In this document: positions 43,996-56,489 of the stretch, piece by piece
How positions within the stretch are numbered: the stretch's first letter is position 1
Layout: every line of letters begins with the position of its first letter
Assembly (NCBI GenBank): GCA_040772665.1
Contig: JAXGXT010000001.1
Span: 372,001 to 436,000, forward strand
Reading direction: 5' to 3'
Source of the DNA: JAXGXT01 sp040772665
GTDB taxonomy: Bacteria; Bacillota; Clostridia; Lachnospirales; Anaerotignaceae
Length of the DNA: 64,000 nucleotides
Notes under the pieces: generated by a model
The model's database searches: none
The model's input: only the letters and a program-made list of their open reading frames with translations
What the model was told of the DNA's origin: nothing
Program-made: the position numbers and the translations under genes

Positions 43996-44688
43996 TTGAG
44001 CAATTATATTTCAGTATCCGAGGAAGCCTCAAAAAGACTTATGCAAATGATAATTTTTGAAAAAGTATATTTGCCGGGCCAACGTATACCTAATGAACAA
44101 GAACTTTCAAAAATGCTTGATGCAAGCAGAACCTCTGTAAGGGAAGCTGTAAAAATGCTTATTGCAAGGGATATTCTTGAAATTAAAAGAGGAGTAGGCA
44201 CTTTTGTAACTGAAAACCCATATAAAAATGCAGATGATATATTAGTGGTTTGTTCAGATGAAAATAAAAAGTGCGCTCTTGACGCCTTAAGACTTAGGTT
44301 TGCACTTGAACCTGAAATGGCTAAAAGGGCTGCCCTAAGAGCAACCGAAAAAGAGAAAGCGGAAATCTTAAAAACAGAAGAACAGTGCAGAAAACTGATA
44401 CAGGAAAACCGTGACTATACATATGCTGACCAATGCTTCCACAAGGCAGTTGCGGCTGCATCGCATAACCGTGTTTACGAAAGACTTCTTCCTATTTTAC
44501 ACACCTCAATAACAATAATATTAAAGTCTGAAAACTTTGTAAAAACAACCGAAAAAAGTGCAAATAATGCTTTTATGTATCATAAAATCCTTGCCGATGC
44601 TGTTATTTCCGGAGATGAAAAGGGAGCGGAACTTGCGGCAAAAACACATATTTATAACGCAATTAAATTCTTATCAGAATATGATTAA
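43996..44688 (+). CDS. GntR family (FadR/FCD) transcriptional regulator, copy 2
   Basis: This 230-residue regulator has the same layout as the gene before it: winged helix with PGQRIPNEQELSKMLDASRT, SVREAVKMLIARDILEIKRG and VGTFV, then an FCD domain with DQCFHKAVAAASHN and THIYNAI. The recognition regions of the two copies are nearly identical while the ligand domains differ, so they may read the same operators with different effectors or as a heterodimer. The TTG start has AAGGAGG eight bases upstream. Confidence 0.92.
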   Translation: MSNYISVSEEASKRLMQMIIFEKVYLPGQRIPNEQELSKMLDASRTSVREAVKMLIARDILEIKRGVGTFVTENPYKNADDILVVCSDENKKCALDALRLRFALEPEMAKRAALRATEKEKAEILKTEEQCRKLIQENRDYTYADQCFHKAVAAASHNRVYERLLPILHTSITIILKSENFVKTTEKSANNAFMYHKILADAVISGDEKGAELAAKTHIYNAIKFLSEYD

Positions 44689-44847
44689 ACTCTTTATATC
44701 CGTATTATCTATAAAATCAATACCTTGAAAGTCAGGTGAATTTAAAGCTTGAAGCCCCCGTATTTTGTAAGAATTTTATAGCCAAAAGCTTTATTTGGAA
44801 ACCACAATATTACTTTTATCATAAAACACAAAACATTAAAACAATAA

Positions 44848-44895
44848 AAAACCGATATTTCAAAGACTATATACTATCTTTGAAATATCGGTTTT
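44848..44895. terminator. Bidirectional terminator
   Basis: A perfect 19-bp stem (AAAACCGATATTTCAAAGA and its complement, 10-base loop) has an A run before and TTTTGTTTT after it. It lies between the convergent gntR copy 2 and the M20 hydrolase and can end transcripts from both sides. Confidence 0.9.
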
Positions 44896-44905
44896 GTTTT
44901 ACTTT

Positions 44906-46135
44906 TTACATATTGTCAGCATCCAAAACAGACTGGAGCAACACATTACATCCCATATAGCACTGCTCGAGAGATGTAAACTCAGGCTCACAATGGCTAT
45001 GCCCGTCTTTGCTTGGAACAAAAATCATTGTTGTGGGAATCATATCGGCAACATATTGTGCATCATGTCCTGCACCGCTGTTTATAGGCATGTTTGAATA
45101 GCCGTATTTATCAGCATTTTTTTCTATAAGTTCAACAAGGGTTTTATCAAAATACACTGTGTTTCTTGCCCATGCCCTTGTTGCTTCCACTTTACATTTT
45201 GCAAATTCCTTAGGCATGTTTTCTATAACAGAAACAACCTGTTTAATAACTTCTCCGCTTTCATGGCGAGCATCTATGGAAAAATCAACATAATCAGGAA
45301 TTACAGTATGTACACATGGATGGCACACAATCTCTCCTGTTGTATAAACAAGTGAAGGGTCTAATTTATCCAGCTCATCATGGAGATATATAAGTGCCTG
45401 TGCAGCGGCATAAAGAGCATCCTGTCTGTATGGCATAGGTGTTGTTCCTGCATGGTCAGCTTGGCCGTATGTTTTTATACGATAGTTAACCATTCCAAGC
45501 ACACACTGCACAACTCCTATATCTTTCTGTGCCGCTTCAAGAATTGGGCCTTGCTCAATATGAAGCTCAAACATTGCTTTATATTTATCCTTGCTTAAGC
45601 GGTTTTCTTCACTTCCAAGATATCCGCTTTTTTCTAAAGCTTCACCAAAAGTCTGCCCTGTTCCGGAAGCCGCTTTAGTTGCCAGCATAGTGTCTTTGTC
45701 AAATTTTCCGCAAACTATGCCTGAAGACATCATTGCAGGAGGATATAAAGACCCTTCCTCATTTGTCCAAATCATTGCTGTAATAGGATGTTTATGAGGT
45801 ATTTTTTGTGTTGCAATTGTTTCCACAACCTCCATTGCAGTAAGAACTCCTAATATACCGTCATAGTTTCCTCCGTTTCTTACAGAGTCGCAATGGGATG
45901 CCATTACTATACGAGGAAGTCCTTTTTCGCTTCCTTCTATTGTTGCATAAACATTGGCCAAATCATCAGTTTCTATAACAGCGCCGACAGCTTTCATTCT
46001 TTTTACAAACTCGTCCCTTGCCATAATAGCCTCGGGAGATAAAGAAAATCTTGTGATTCCGCCTCTGCCTGTATCTCCGAATGTAGAAAATGTTTTTATT
46101 TTGTCTTCCAATCTGTTTTTATCACAGTAGTTCAT
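44906..46135 (-). CDS. M20 family Zn-dependent amidohydrolase (N-carbamoyl-amino acid hydrolase / allantoate deiminase type)
   Basis: This 409-residue enzyme has the metal ligands of the M20 amidohydrolase subgroup: His81 in MASHCDSVRNGG, Asp92 in GGNYDGILG, Glu126-Glu127 in WTNEEGS, the His of ELHIEQGPIL and the His of GHSHCEPE. The dimerisation-domain signature GQADHAGTTPMPYRQDA and the INSGAGHDAQ block are those of N-carbamoyl-L-amino-acid hydrolases and allantoate amidohydrolases. It should hydrolyse a carbamoyl or ureido compound, but which one is open. It lies 27 bases after a membrane gene and shares the sigma-54 promoter upstream. Confidence 0.88.
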   Translation of the reverse strand: MNYCDKNRLEDKIKTFSTFGDTGRGGITRFSLSPEAIMARDEFVKRMKAVGAVIETDDLANVYATIEGSEKGLPRIVMASHCDSVRNGGNYDGILGVLTAMEVVETIATQKIPHKHPITAMIWTNEEGSLYPPAMMSSGIVCGKFDKDTMLATKAASGTGQTFGEALEKSGYLGSEENRLSKDKYKAMFELHIEQGPILEAAQKDIGVVQCVLGMVNYRIKTYGQADHAGTTPMPYRQDALYAAAQALIYLHDELDKLDPSLVYTTGEIVCHPCVHTVIPDYVDFSIDARHESGEVIKQVVSVIENMPKEFAKCKVEATRAWARNTVYFDKTLVELIEKNADKYGYSNMPINSGAGHDAQYVADMIPTTMIFVPSKDGHSHCEPEFTSLEQCYMGCNVLLQSVLDADNM

Positions 46136-46162
46136 AGGTTAACACTCCTTTTATATTAATTT

Positions 46163-46891
46163 TTATTCACTTATAGTAGCTTCTCTTTCTCTTTCCCTTT
46201 TTGCTTTAATAGCTTTGTACTGCATATATCCGATTATAAAACTTGCCAATATAGCAAGGGGGAATTTTAATACATTTGATATAGGAGCATATTGAATTAA
46301 AAGACAAATAATAAGTATGCCCACAACGAAGTTTCTGTTCTTTAAAAAATACTGAGCCAAAACAGCACCAAGAATACTTGGAAGTGTAAAATCAAAGGCT
46401 TTAATTACAAACTCAGGCAGAACACTTAAAATTGTTCCGCCTGCAATTGCCGCCAGCGTAACAAATAAAAGATTAACAAAAACTGAACATCCAATGGCAA
46501 TAGTTCCTACTATCTCTCCCTTTCTTGTTCCTGCCTGCGCACCTGTAACAGCTTGTGCCGCCATCATTGCAGGAAGACGAACCGAAGGAATGTTACCTGC
46601 AAGATATCCTATGTAAATGCCTGAAAGCCCCATAACAGGATAAAAAGAAAGAGGTTCAACAAAATATATAATAAGATAAGCAGATACAATAATTGCCCAT
46701 CCTGCACCAATCTGATCCCAAGTAGGTTTATACCCTAACCCAAGCCATAAATATAACGCAGGCAAAAATGTAAGAATGGCTGCAATAAGAGTAGTAATAC
46801 GTCCCGACCTTATCATTTTTACAGTATATTCGTCGTGAAACCGTTTTTCCATTTCAGGCGAAAGATCTTTACTTATTATCTCTTGACTCAT
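46163..46891 (-). CDS. Membrane protein of the amidohydrolase operon
   Basis: This 242-residue protein has about six hydrophobic helices and short charged ends. I cannot place it in a characterised family. Glycine-rich, small-residue helices and a conserved-looking AAQAVTGAQAGTRKGEIVG loop suggest a transporter or channel component. It starts one base after the stop of the gene at 46893, and both precede the amidohydrolase, so a two-part uptake system for its substrate is a reasonable inference. Confidence 0.7.
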   Translation of the reverse strand: MSQEIISKDLSPEMEKRFHDEYTVKMIRSGRITTLIAAILTFLPALYLWLGLGYKPTWDQIGAGWAIIVSAYLIIYFVEPLSFYPVMGLSGIYIGYLAGNIPSVRLPAMMAAQAVTGAQAGTRKGEIVGTIAIGCSVFVNLLFVTLAAIAGGTILSVLPEFVIKAFDFTLPSILGAVLAQYFLKNRNFVVGILIICLLIQYAPISNVLKFPLAILASFIIGYMQYKAIKAKREREREATISE

Positions 46892-46892
46892 A

Positions 46893-47618
46893 TTAAGCTA
46901 CCCCCATTTCCACAATGGCCTGTGCCACAAGAATTCCTGCAATCAATGCAATCCCCAAGTTGTATTCTGTAAGTTTAGGAAACTTTTGTGCAATTTTCAT
47001 TAATGCCAGCATAATAACAAAAGCTGCTATTGCCGCACTGAATTTTCCGATGCCGCCTTTCATCTGCCCTGCAAGAAACATTGATATACATCCAATCATA
47101 ACGCAAGAACCTACTGCATTAAACATGTAGATATCTCTTCTTTCCACTGCCACTTTAATTTTTTCCATACGATGGGCAAACAATAAGTTAACAATAAAGA
47201 AGCCCCATGTGTTAAGTGTTATTATCCAAACAGAACAGGCAAAAGCAATAATTCCATACTCTGGTCCGCCAAGGTTTACGCCCATGGCCTCTGCGCCTGC
47301 TGTTGCACCAAGCATTTCTGTTGTAATCGTTCCGATAATCGAAAGCCTAAGCCATGCAAACGGTCCGCCTAAAATACTCATCATAGCTATCATCGCCGTA
47401 AACATAGATAAACCCGGCCCAATGGAACAAATTGCTCCCGCACGTATAGCCTCTTTAATATCCTGTTTGCTTAAGTCAACAAGAGGCCCTGCATCTTTAG
47501 CATTTTTAATAAAAGCCCAAGCCTGAACACAAACCATAAATACTGTAGGAATAACCATAAGCCACATAATCGGACTGTTTGCTATTTCTAAGTATCCTTT
47601 GTTTAACATGGTATCCAT
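46893..47618 (-). CDS. DUF5058-like membrane protein
   Basis: This 241-residue protein has about six hydrophobic helices and looks like the uncharacterised family I recall as DUF5058. It has AICSIGPGLSMFTAMIAMMS, then EMLGATAGAEAMGVNLGGPE and YGIIAFACSVW. The ATG at 47616-47618 is supported by AGGAGGG; eight more in-frame codons upstream are unlikely to be used. It is first in the operon under a sigma-54 promoter and probably forms a transporter with the gene at 46163. Confidence 0.72.
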   Translation of the reverse strand: MDTMLNKGYLEIANSPIMWLMVIPTVFMVCVQAWAFIKNAKDAGPLVDLSKQDIKEAIRAGAICSIGPGLSMFTAMIAMMSILGGPFAWLRLSIIGTITTEMLGATAGAEAMGVNLGGPEYGIIAFACSVWIITLNTWGFFIVNLLFAHRMEKIKVAVERRDIYMFNAVGSCVMIGCISMFLAGQMKGGIGKFSAAIAAFVIMLALMKIAQKFPKLTEYNLGIALIAGILVAQAIVEMGVA

Positions 47619-47773
47619 AATTAACCCTCCTAAGGATATCATTGCCTCATTATTTTTACCGCCTCCTGCGGCAGAAAATGAAGCTGATTTAATTTTTGCC
47701 TACACCTTAGCCATACTTAAATAAAAATATTATTCCATAAGCCTATTTCTTAAAACATAATACATTGCAGTGT

Positions 47774-47785
47774 TTATGTAAACAT
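47774..47785 (-). other. Possible leader mini-ORF (three codons)
   Basis: In the transcript leader of the sigma-54 operon, GGAGGGAGCAGGA precedes an ATG that opens Met-Phe-Thr-stop. The ribosome binding site is as strong as that of real genes nearby, so it may regulate or be a remnant. Confidence 0.3.
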
Positions 47786-47857
47786 TCCTGCTCCCTCCTT
47801 TTTTAATTGAAAATATGTATTTTCTTTTAAAGAGATGCTGCTTTACTTATTATTAAG

Positions 47858-47874
47858 AGCAAAACCTATGCCAA
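47858..47874 (-). promoter_or_regulatory. Sigma-54 promoter of the amidohydrolase operon
   Basis: On the minus strand TTGGCATAGGTTTTGCT matches the -24/-12 consensus (TGGCA then TTGC, GG-to-GC spacing correct) at every key position. It lies about 240 bases before the DUF5058-like gene and downstream of a sigma-54 activator gene. Confidence 0.82.
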
Positions 47875-47992
47875 GTAATTAAACTTCTTAATTTTTATTC
47901 ATTTTCACTTAAACCCTGCACTTTTTGTATACTAAAATAACTTTATTCTGCCATATTGCTGCAAATTCTCTGTTAATATCTTATCAATATAT

Positions 47993-48010
47993 TTATGCAT
48001 ATTCGCATAA
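47993..48010. promoter_or_regulatory. Candidate activator-binding site (UAS)
   Basis: TTATGC-ATATTC-GCATAA is a 6+6 inverted repeat about 120 bases upstream of the -24 element, the usual distance for an enhancer-binding protein. It is a single copy and abuts a terminator, so the call is tentative. Confidence 0.4.
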
Positions 48011-48065
48011 AAAAACCCCTTAATTTGATATATGGCTAAATTAGCCGCTCAAGTCAAGGGGTTAT
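48011..48065 (-). terminator. Terminator after the sigma-54 activator gene
   Basis: On the minus strand AACCCCTTGA pairs with TTAAGGGGTT (G-T allowed) around a structured loop containing GGCTAATTTAGCC, followed by TTTTTT. It lies about 40 bases past the activator stop codon. Confidence 0.8.
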
Positions 48066-48103
48066 GCGTATTTACATTATATGCAGTTTTGCATTTTAAA
48101 AAC

Positions 48104-49537
48104 TTATTTCTTTTCAATATTGTATTTGCTCATCTTTCTAGAAATTGTAGATTGGTCTATTTTCAAAGCTTTTGCGGCAAGAGTGGGGTTGCCAAACCTT
48201 TTTATGTATTCACATATTACTCTTTTTTCATATTCAGCAACCTTTTTCTTAAGGGAACTTTCGCCTCCGCAGTCAATAAAAATTTGTTCTTCCTGATCTA
48301 TAAGGACATTGTAACCTAAACCTATGGAATCACAAATATCATCCACATCAATAATATCACCTTTGCTTTGAATAATAAGCCTTTCAACTACATTTTTTAA
48401 CTCTCTCACATTTCCTTTGTAGTTATACCCGTAAAGATATCGTGAAGCTTCTTTTGATACTTTTTTGTTTGTTTCATATTTAATGTTAAACATTCTAAGA
48501 AAATGGTCAATTAAAAGAGGTATATCTTCTCGCCTTTCTTCTAAATCAGGAAGTTTAATTTCAATTACATTAAGTCTGTAAAATAAATCCTGACGAAATC
48601 TCTTTTCCGTTATCATTTCTTGTAAATTTGCATTTGTTGATGCTATCACCCTGAAATTCACATGTATAGGTGCATTTCCTCCCAATCTCATAACTTGATG
48701 GTCTTGTAAAACTCGCAAAAGCTTAGATTGAAGCTCCATACTCATCTCTCCTATTTCATCAAGCAGTATAGAGCCGTTGTTTGCACATTCAAGAAGGCCT
48801 TTCTTTCCTTTAGGGTTTCCACCTGTAAAAGCACCTGGATTATATCCAAAAAGTTCAGACTCAAGAAGAGGAGAAGGTATTGAGGCGCAATTTATTTTTA
48901 TAAAAGGTTTTTCTTTTCGCAAACCGCTGTTGTGAATAATGTTGGCTATGTTTTCTTTGCCGCTTCCTGAAGGTCCTGTTATCAAAACAGGAACATCATA
49001 GTTTGAAACTCGTGTTGCCTTTTCAACAACCTTATGCATAGCCACACTTTGATAAATAATATTTTTATCATCTTTAAGAACCTTTTTAAGAAGAGAATAT
49101 TCATTAAGCAGCTTTTTTTCCTGTTTTTTAAAGCTGGCTATTTTATCTTGCATGTTTGTTAATTCGGAAACATCTATAAGATAGTTAACAACATATATTA
49201 TTTTCCCTTGATTGTCACGAATGGGAACAGCCTTAACCTGAAATGTTTTTCCACAGGGCACAGATTGATTTATAACCTGAGATTTATTTGTTTTAAGAAC
49301 AAGAACGGTTGCAGAATCGGAAACAAGATTACTCCTATGAAGTTCCTGCATTGAATGACCTATGTATAAGTCTGAAGACTGGCCTGTTATTCTTCCATGA
49401 GTCTTGTTAACAAACATTACTGCTCCGTTTCCGTCTGTTATGTTAAGCCCCACAAAGGGGTTATCAACCATTTCATCGTATATTATATTATGCAGCTCTT
49501 TAGGTATCTTCCCATCCAAATATGTTTTCACAATCAT
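48104..49537 (-). CDS. Sigma-54-dependent transcriptional activator (PAS-AAA-Fis)
   Basis: This 477-residue activator has a PAS-type sensor region (about 20-130), a linker coiled region (about 130-160), an AAA+ domain (about 165-390) and a C-terminal Fis-type helix-turn-helix ending AAKALKIDQSTISRKMSKYN. The Walker A is GPSGSGKEN (188-196) and Walker B GSILLDEIGEM. The sigma-54 contact loop reads GAFTGG at 235-240 instead of the usual GAFTGA. It has no receiver domain, so a small ligand sensed by PAS is likely. Its gene sits just upstream of the sigma-54 promoter at 47858, its probable target. Confidence 0.93.
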   Translation of the reverse strand: MIVKTYLDGKIPKELHNIIYDEMVDNPFVGLNITDGNGAVMFVNKTHGRITGQSSDLYIGHSMQELHRSNLVSDSATVLVLKTNKSQVINQSVPCGKTFQVKAVPIRDNQGKIIYVVNYLIDVSELTNMQDKIASFKKQEKKLLNEYSLLKKVLKDDKNIIYQSVAMHKVVEKATRVSNYDVPVLITGPSGSGKENIANIIHNSGLRKEKPFIKINCASIPSPLLESELFGYNPGAFTGGNPKGKKGLLECANNGSILLDEIGEMSMELQSKLLRVLQDHQVMRLGGNAPIHVNFRVIASTNANLQEMITEKRFRQDLFYRLNVIEIKLPDLEERREDIPLLIDHFLRMFNIKYETNKKVSKEASRYLYGYNYKGNVRELKNVVERLIIQSKGDIIDVDDICDSIGLGYNVLIDQEEQIFIDCGGESSLKKKVAEYEKRVICEYIKRFGNPTLAAKALKIDQSTISRKMSKYNIEKK

Positions 49538-49606
49538 TCCTCCTTAAGGAAAATCAAAAAACAAATAAATCTGCTTTATAAAACCTATGTGTAATCCTTA
49601 ATTTTA

Positions 49607-49616
49607 ATTATACCAT
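49607..49616 (-). promoter_or_regulatory. Extended -10 promoter of the activator gene
   Basis: On the minus strand ATGGTATAAT provides an extended -10 (TGGTATAAT) about 70 bases before the activator start. No good -35 is visible. The remaining gap to 49811 is AT-rich with nothing else recognised. Confidence 0.45.
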
Positions 49617-49811
49617 AAAACTCTAAAAAGAAAGCCACAAAACTTATACTTTGAAAACAATTTCACAAAAAGTTAACTTTATACTAACTATTATCTAAAT
49701 GCAGCCTTGGTTTTTACCTAGATATGCTGTCTTTAAAAGCACAATAAGATTTTAAAAGATGAGATTAAAAGTCAAACTTAATTATTGGCATAAAATCGAC
49801 ATAAAACCATT

Positions 49812-49845
49812 AAAAAAAGCGTTCTCATTTTTACATTGAGAACGC
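49812..49845 (-). terminator. Terminator of the rRNA-tRNA unit
   Basis: A perfect nine-bp stem GCGTTCTCA / TGAGAACGC with a nine-base loop is followed on the minus strand by seven T residues. It lies about 30 bases after the last tRNA. Confidence 0.9.
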
Positions 49846-49874
49846 AAATCGTGACCGGTATCGCACCGGCAGAC

Positions 49875-49946
49875 CTAGGGTAGCAGGATTTGAACCTGCG
49901 AATGACGGAATCAGAATCCGTTGCCTTACCGCTTGGCGATACCCCA
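49875..49946 (-). tRNA. tRNA-Gln (CTG)
   Basis: A 72-base cloverleaf. The acceptor stem TGGGGTA pairs with TACCCTA, the anticodon loop is TTCTGAT (anticodon CTG), the T arm contains GGTTCAAATCC and the discriminator is G. No CCA is encoded. Confidence 0.93.
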
Positions 49947-49983
49947 TCATTAACTTGTTAAGTATAAGGTATTTTATTAAAAG

Positions 49984-50055
49984 CTGGGCTAGCTGGATTC
50001 GAACCAGCGAATGCAGGAGTCAAAGTCCTGTGCCTTACCGCTTGGCGATAGCCCA
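49984..50055 (-). tRNA. tRNA-Gln (TTG)
   Basis: A 72-base cloverleaf with acceptor stem TGGGCTA / TAGCCCA, anticodon loop CTTTGAC (anticodon TTG), T arm GGTTCGAATCC and discriminator G. Its D arm matches that of the neighbouring tRNA-Gln (CTG), so the two probably arose by duplication. Confidence 0.93.
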
Positions 50056-50155
50056 ATAAGTTGTGACCGATTAATATTATATTTATAAAATAAAAGTAGT
50101 TTTTATTTTGGTTATTTCATGCTTTAAAATATAATTCTTTATTAATAAGAAAAAA

Positions 50156-50227
50156 AGCGCGAAACGAGATTCGAACTCGCGGCCCTCGCCTTGGCAAGGC
50201 GATGCTCTACCACTGAGCCATTCGCGC
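50156..50227 (-). tRNA. tRNA-Gly (GCC)
   Basis: A 72-base cloverleaf with acceptor stem GCGCGAA / TTCGCGC, anticodon loop TTGCCAA (anticodon GCC) and T arm GAGTTCGAATCTC. Confidence 0.93.
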
Positions 50228-50236
50228 ATAAATAAG

Positions 50237-50320
50237 TGCAGTCGAGGGGACTTGAACCCCTACCCAGAAACCCGGACTAGATCCTTAGTCTAGCGCGTAT
50301 GCCAATTCCGCCACGACTGC
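50237..50320 (-). tRNA. tRNA-Leu (AAG)
   Basis: An 84-base class II tRNA with a long variable arm. The acceptor stem is GCAGTCG / CGACTGC, the anticodon stem CTAGA / TCTAG and the loop CTAAGGA, which gives anticodon AAG. A34 would be expected to be converted to inosine by a TadA-type deaminase. Outside tRNA-Arg(ACG) this is uncommon in bacteria but occurs in some Firmicutes. Confidence 0.92.
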
Positions 50321-50335
50321 GTATTAAATTAAAAA

Positions 50336-50408
50336 TGAGTCACTCGGGGCTCGAACCCGAGACACCTGGATTAAAAGTCCAGTGCTCTACCTACTGAGCT
50401 AGTGACCC
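50336..50408 (-). tRNA. tRNA-Lys (TTT)
   Basis: A 73-base cloverleaf with acceptor stem GGGTCAC / GTGACTC, anticodon loop CTTTTAA (anticodon TTT) and T arm GGGTTCGAGCCC. Confidence 0.93.
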
Positions 50409-50421
50409 ATATTAAAAATGG

Positions 50422-50496
<75 letters not shown>

Positions 50497-50527
50497 ATAT
50501 TGCCGGTTCAAATCTGTTTTTTAAAAG

Positions 50528-50602
50528 TCGGGGTGACAGGATTCGAACCTGCGACCTCCTGATCCCAAATCAGGCGCGCTAGCCAAACTACGCTACACCC
50601 CG
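50528..50602 (-). tRNA. tRNA-Pro (TGG)
   Basis: A 75-base cloverleaf with acceptor stem CGGGGTG / CACCCCG, anticodon loop TTTGGGA (anticodon TGG), T arm CAGGTTCGAATCCTG and discriminator A. Confidence 0.93.
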
Positions 50603-50613
50603 TTATTTTGAAT

Positions 50614-50730
50614 CCGGCAACCACCTACTTTCCCGGGCAGCTTCCCGCCAAGTATCATCGGCCGTTTATGTCTTAACCATCGTGTTCGGTATGGGAACGG
50701 GTGTGACCCATAAACGCATCGTCACCGGAA
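50614..50730 (-). rRNA. rrf: 5S ribosomal RNA, distal copy
   Basis: About 117 bases with the 5S landmarks CCGAACACGATGGTTAAG and GGGAAAGTAGGTGGTTGCCGG and paired ends (TTCCGGTGACG with the 3' CCGG). It is identical base for base to the copy at 54732-54848. It lies at the usual place after 23S. Confidence 0.95.
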
Positions 50731-50972
50731 ATTTTTTAACCTTTTCCTGGTTTCTTTATATCTTTATATCTTTTATCTTTTTTATATTGCTTTATATAAG
50801 GTTTGTTTAAACATTTCCTGTTTTTAAACTCGCCTATATTGTTTTAAGTATATCTCTATCAGAACAAGCACACAACAACTATATCAGTCTGCTCTTTTCT
50901 AACATTTCTATACCCTCAAAACTGAACAAAGAGAACTTAGAAATCCATATCGTGATAATAAGTGTTTTATTT

Positions 50973-53868
<2,896 letters not shown>

Positions 53869-54375
53869 TTTGTCGCGTGCATAGCACGCTCCTCGTTCAA
53901 ATGCGATTTGAACGAGTTTTGCAGTTGATACGTTCGGCTTGTTGCCGTGGATTTCTCCGGCGGAAATGAATTCCGCCTACGCCTCATGACTAACTTCTTT
54001 TACAATATTTATTATGGTATATAACATAATGTTTAACACCACAATAATAAGTATATTCATCAGCCCTGCACAGTCATAAATTTAGTTCTTTGAGTATTGC
54101 TTTTTAGCTTTACTCGGAATGTAGTAGCGATACTACATGTTTCAATTTATATCTTTTATTACTTATTTTATCTCGATATACAGTCAGTATTTTCCCTTAC
54201 GGAAAAACGGCTTTCGCCGGCACTTTACGTGCTACTTATTGACTCTTTTTCTCTTTATTCAGTTTTCAAGGTACAGATAATTGCTTTTTAGTTTGTATTG
54301 ATTTATGTTACTTTTAAGTTAATTGATACTTTAAAAAGTATCTGTTTATTTTTTTAAAAGGTTTTGTCCTTTGAG
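53869..54375. other. Spacer between tRNA-Ala and 23S with hairpin series
   Basis: This 507-base leader of 23S contains several perfect hairpins: GCGTGC-ATA-GCACGC (53875-53889), an 11-bp stem at 53892-53916, GGCGGAA/TTCCGCC (53958-53976) and ATGTAGTA/TACTACAT (54119-54138). They may guide rRNA processing. No coding sequence is recognised. Confidence 0.55.
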
Positions 54376-54448
54376 TGGAGATTGCGAGATTCGAACTCGC
54401 GACCCCCTGCTTGCAAGGCAGGTGCTCTCCCAGCTGAGCTAAACCCCC
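54376..54448 (-). tRNA. tRNA-Ala (TGC)
   Basis: A 73-base cloverleaf in the 16S-23S spacer with anticodon loop CTTGCAA (anticodon TGC), T arm GAGTTCGAATCTC and acceptor stem GGGGGTT / AATCTCC with G-T pairs. Confidence 0.93.
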
Positions 54449-54570
54449 ATAAGGTTTTAATTTATTTTATTTTATTTTAATTTATTTTAATTCATTTTTG
54501 TTCTGCTATTATTAAGTTTTATATTTACTTATTGATTGTTTTATTTCTTTACAAAAAGAAGTTAATTAAG

Positions 54571-54644
54571 TGGGCTCAAGTGGACTCGAACCACCGACCT
54601 CGCGCTTATCAGGCGCGCGCTCTAACCGGCTGAGCTATGAGCCC
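54571..54644 (-). tRNA. tRNA-Ile (GAT)
   Basis: A 74-base cloverleaf in the 16S-23S spacer with anticodon loop CTGATAA (anticodon GAT), acceptor stem GGGCTCA / TGAGCCC and T arm GTGGTTCGAGTCCAC. It lies between the proximal 5S gene and tRNA-Ala. Confidence 0.93.
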
Positions 54645-54731
54645 TCAGCACTATCTTCTTTTGTTATAACATATATTTTTATAAACCATTATAAATGATT
54701 ATAAATATAGTCATATTTATTTTAGTAGATC

Positions 54732-54848
54732 CCGGCAACCACCTACTTTCCCGGGCAGCTTCCCGCCAAGTATCATCGGCCGTTTATGTCTTAACCATCG
54801 TGTTCGGTATGGGAACGGGTGTGACCCATAAACGCATCGTCACCGGAA
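54732..54848 (-). rRNA. rrf: 5S ribosomal RNA, extra copy inside the 16S-23S spacer
   Basis: Identical to the 5S gene at 50614-50730 over the full 117 bases and a few bases beyond its 5' end. It lies about 105 bases after the 16S 3' end, ahead of tRNA-Ile. The usual Firmicute order has 5S only after 23S. Confidence 0.95.
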
Positions 54849-54950
54849 ATTTATTAACTTTTTATACTTTACTATGTTCTTATTTCTTTAAACATATTTA
54901 AGCATTAAGCTTTCAAAACTAAACAGTTGATTATTAAACCTTAGTCTCCA

Positions 54951-56489
<1,539 letters not shown>

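Noticed and set aside
47700..47760. Second sigma-54-like element (TGGC...GGC) closer to the DUF5058-like gene
   Set aside because: The GG-to-GC spacing is one base too long and the -12 element lacks TTGC.
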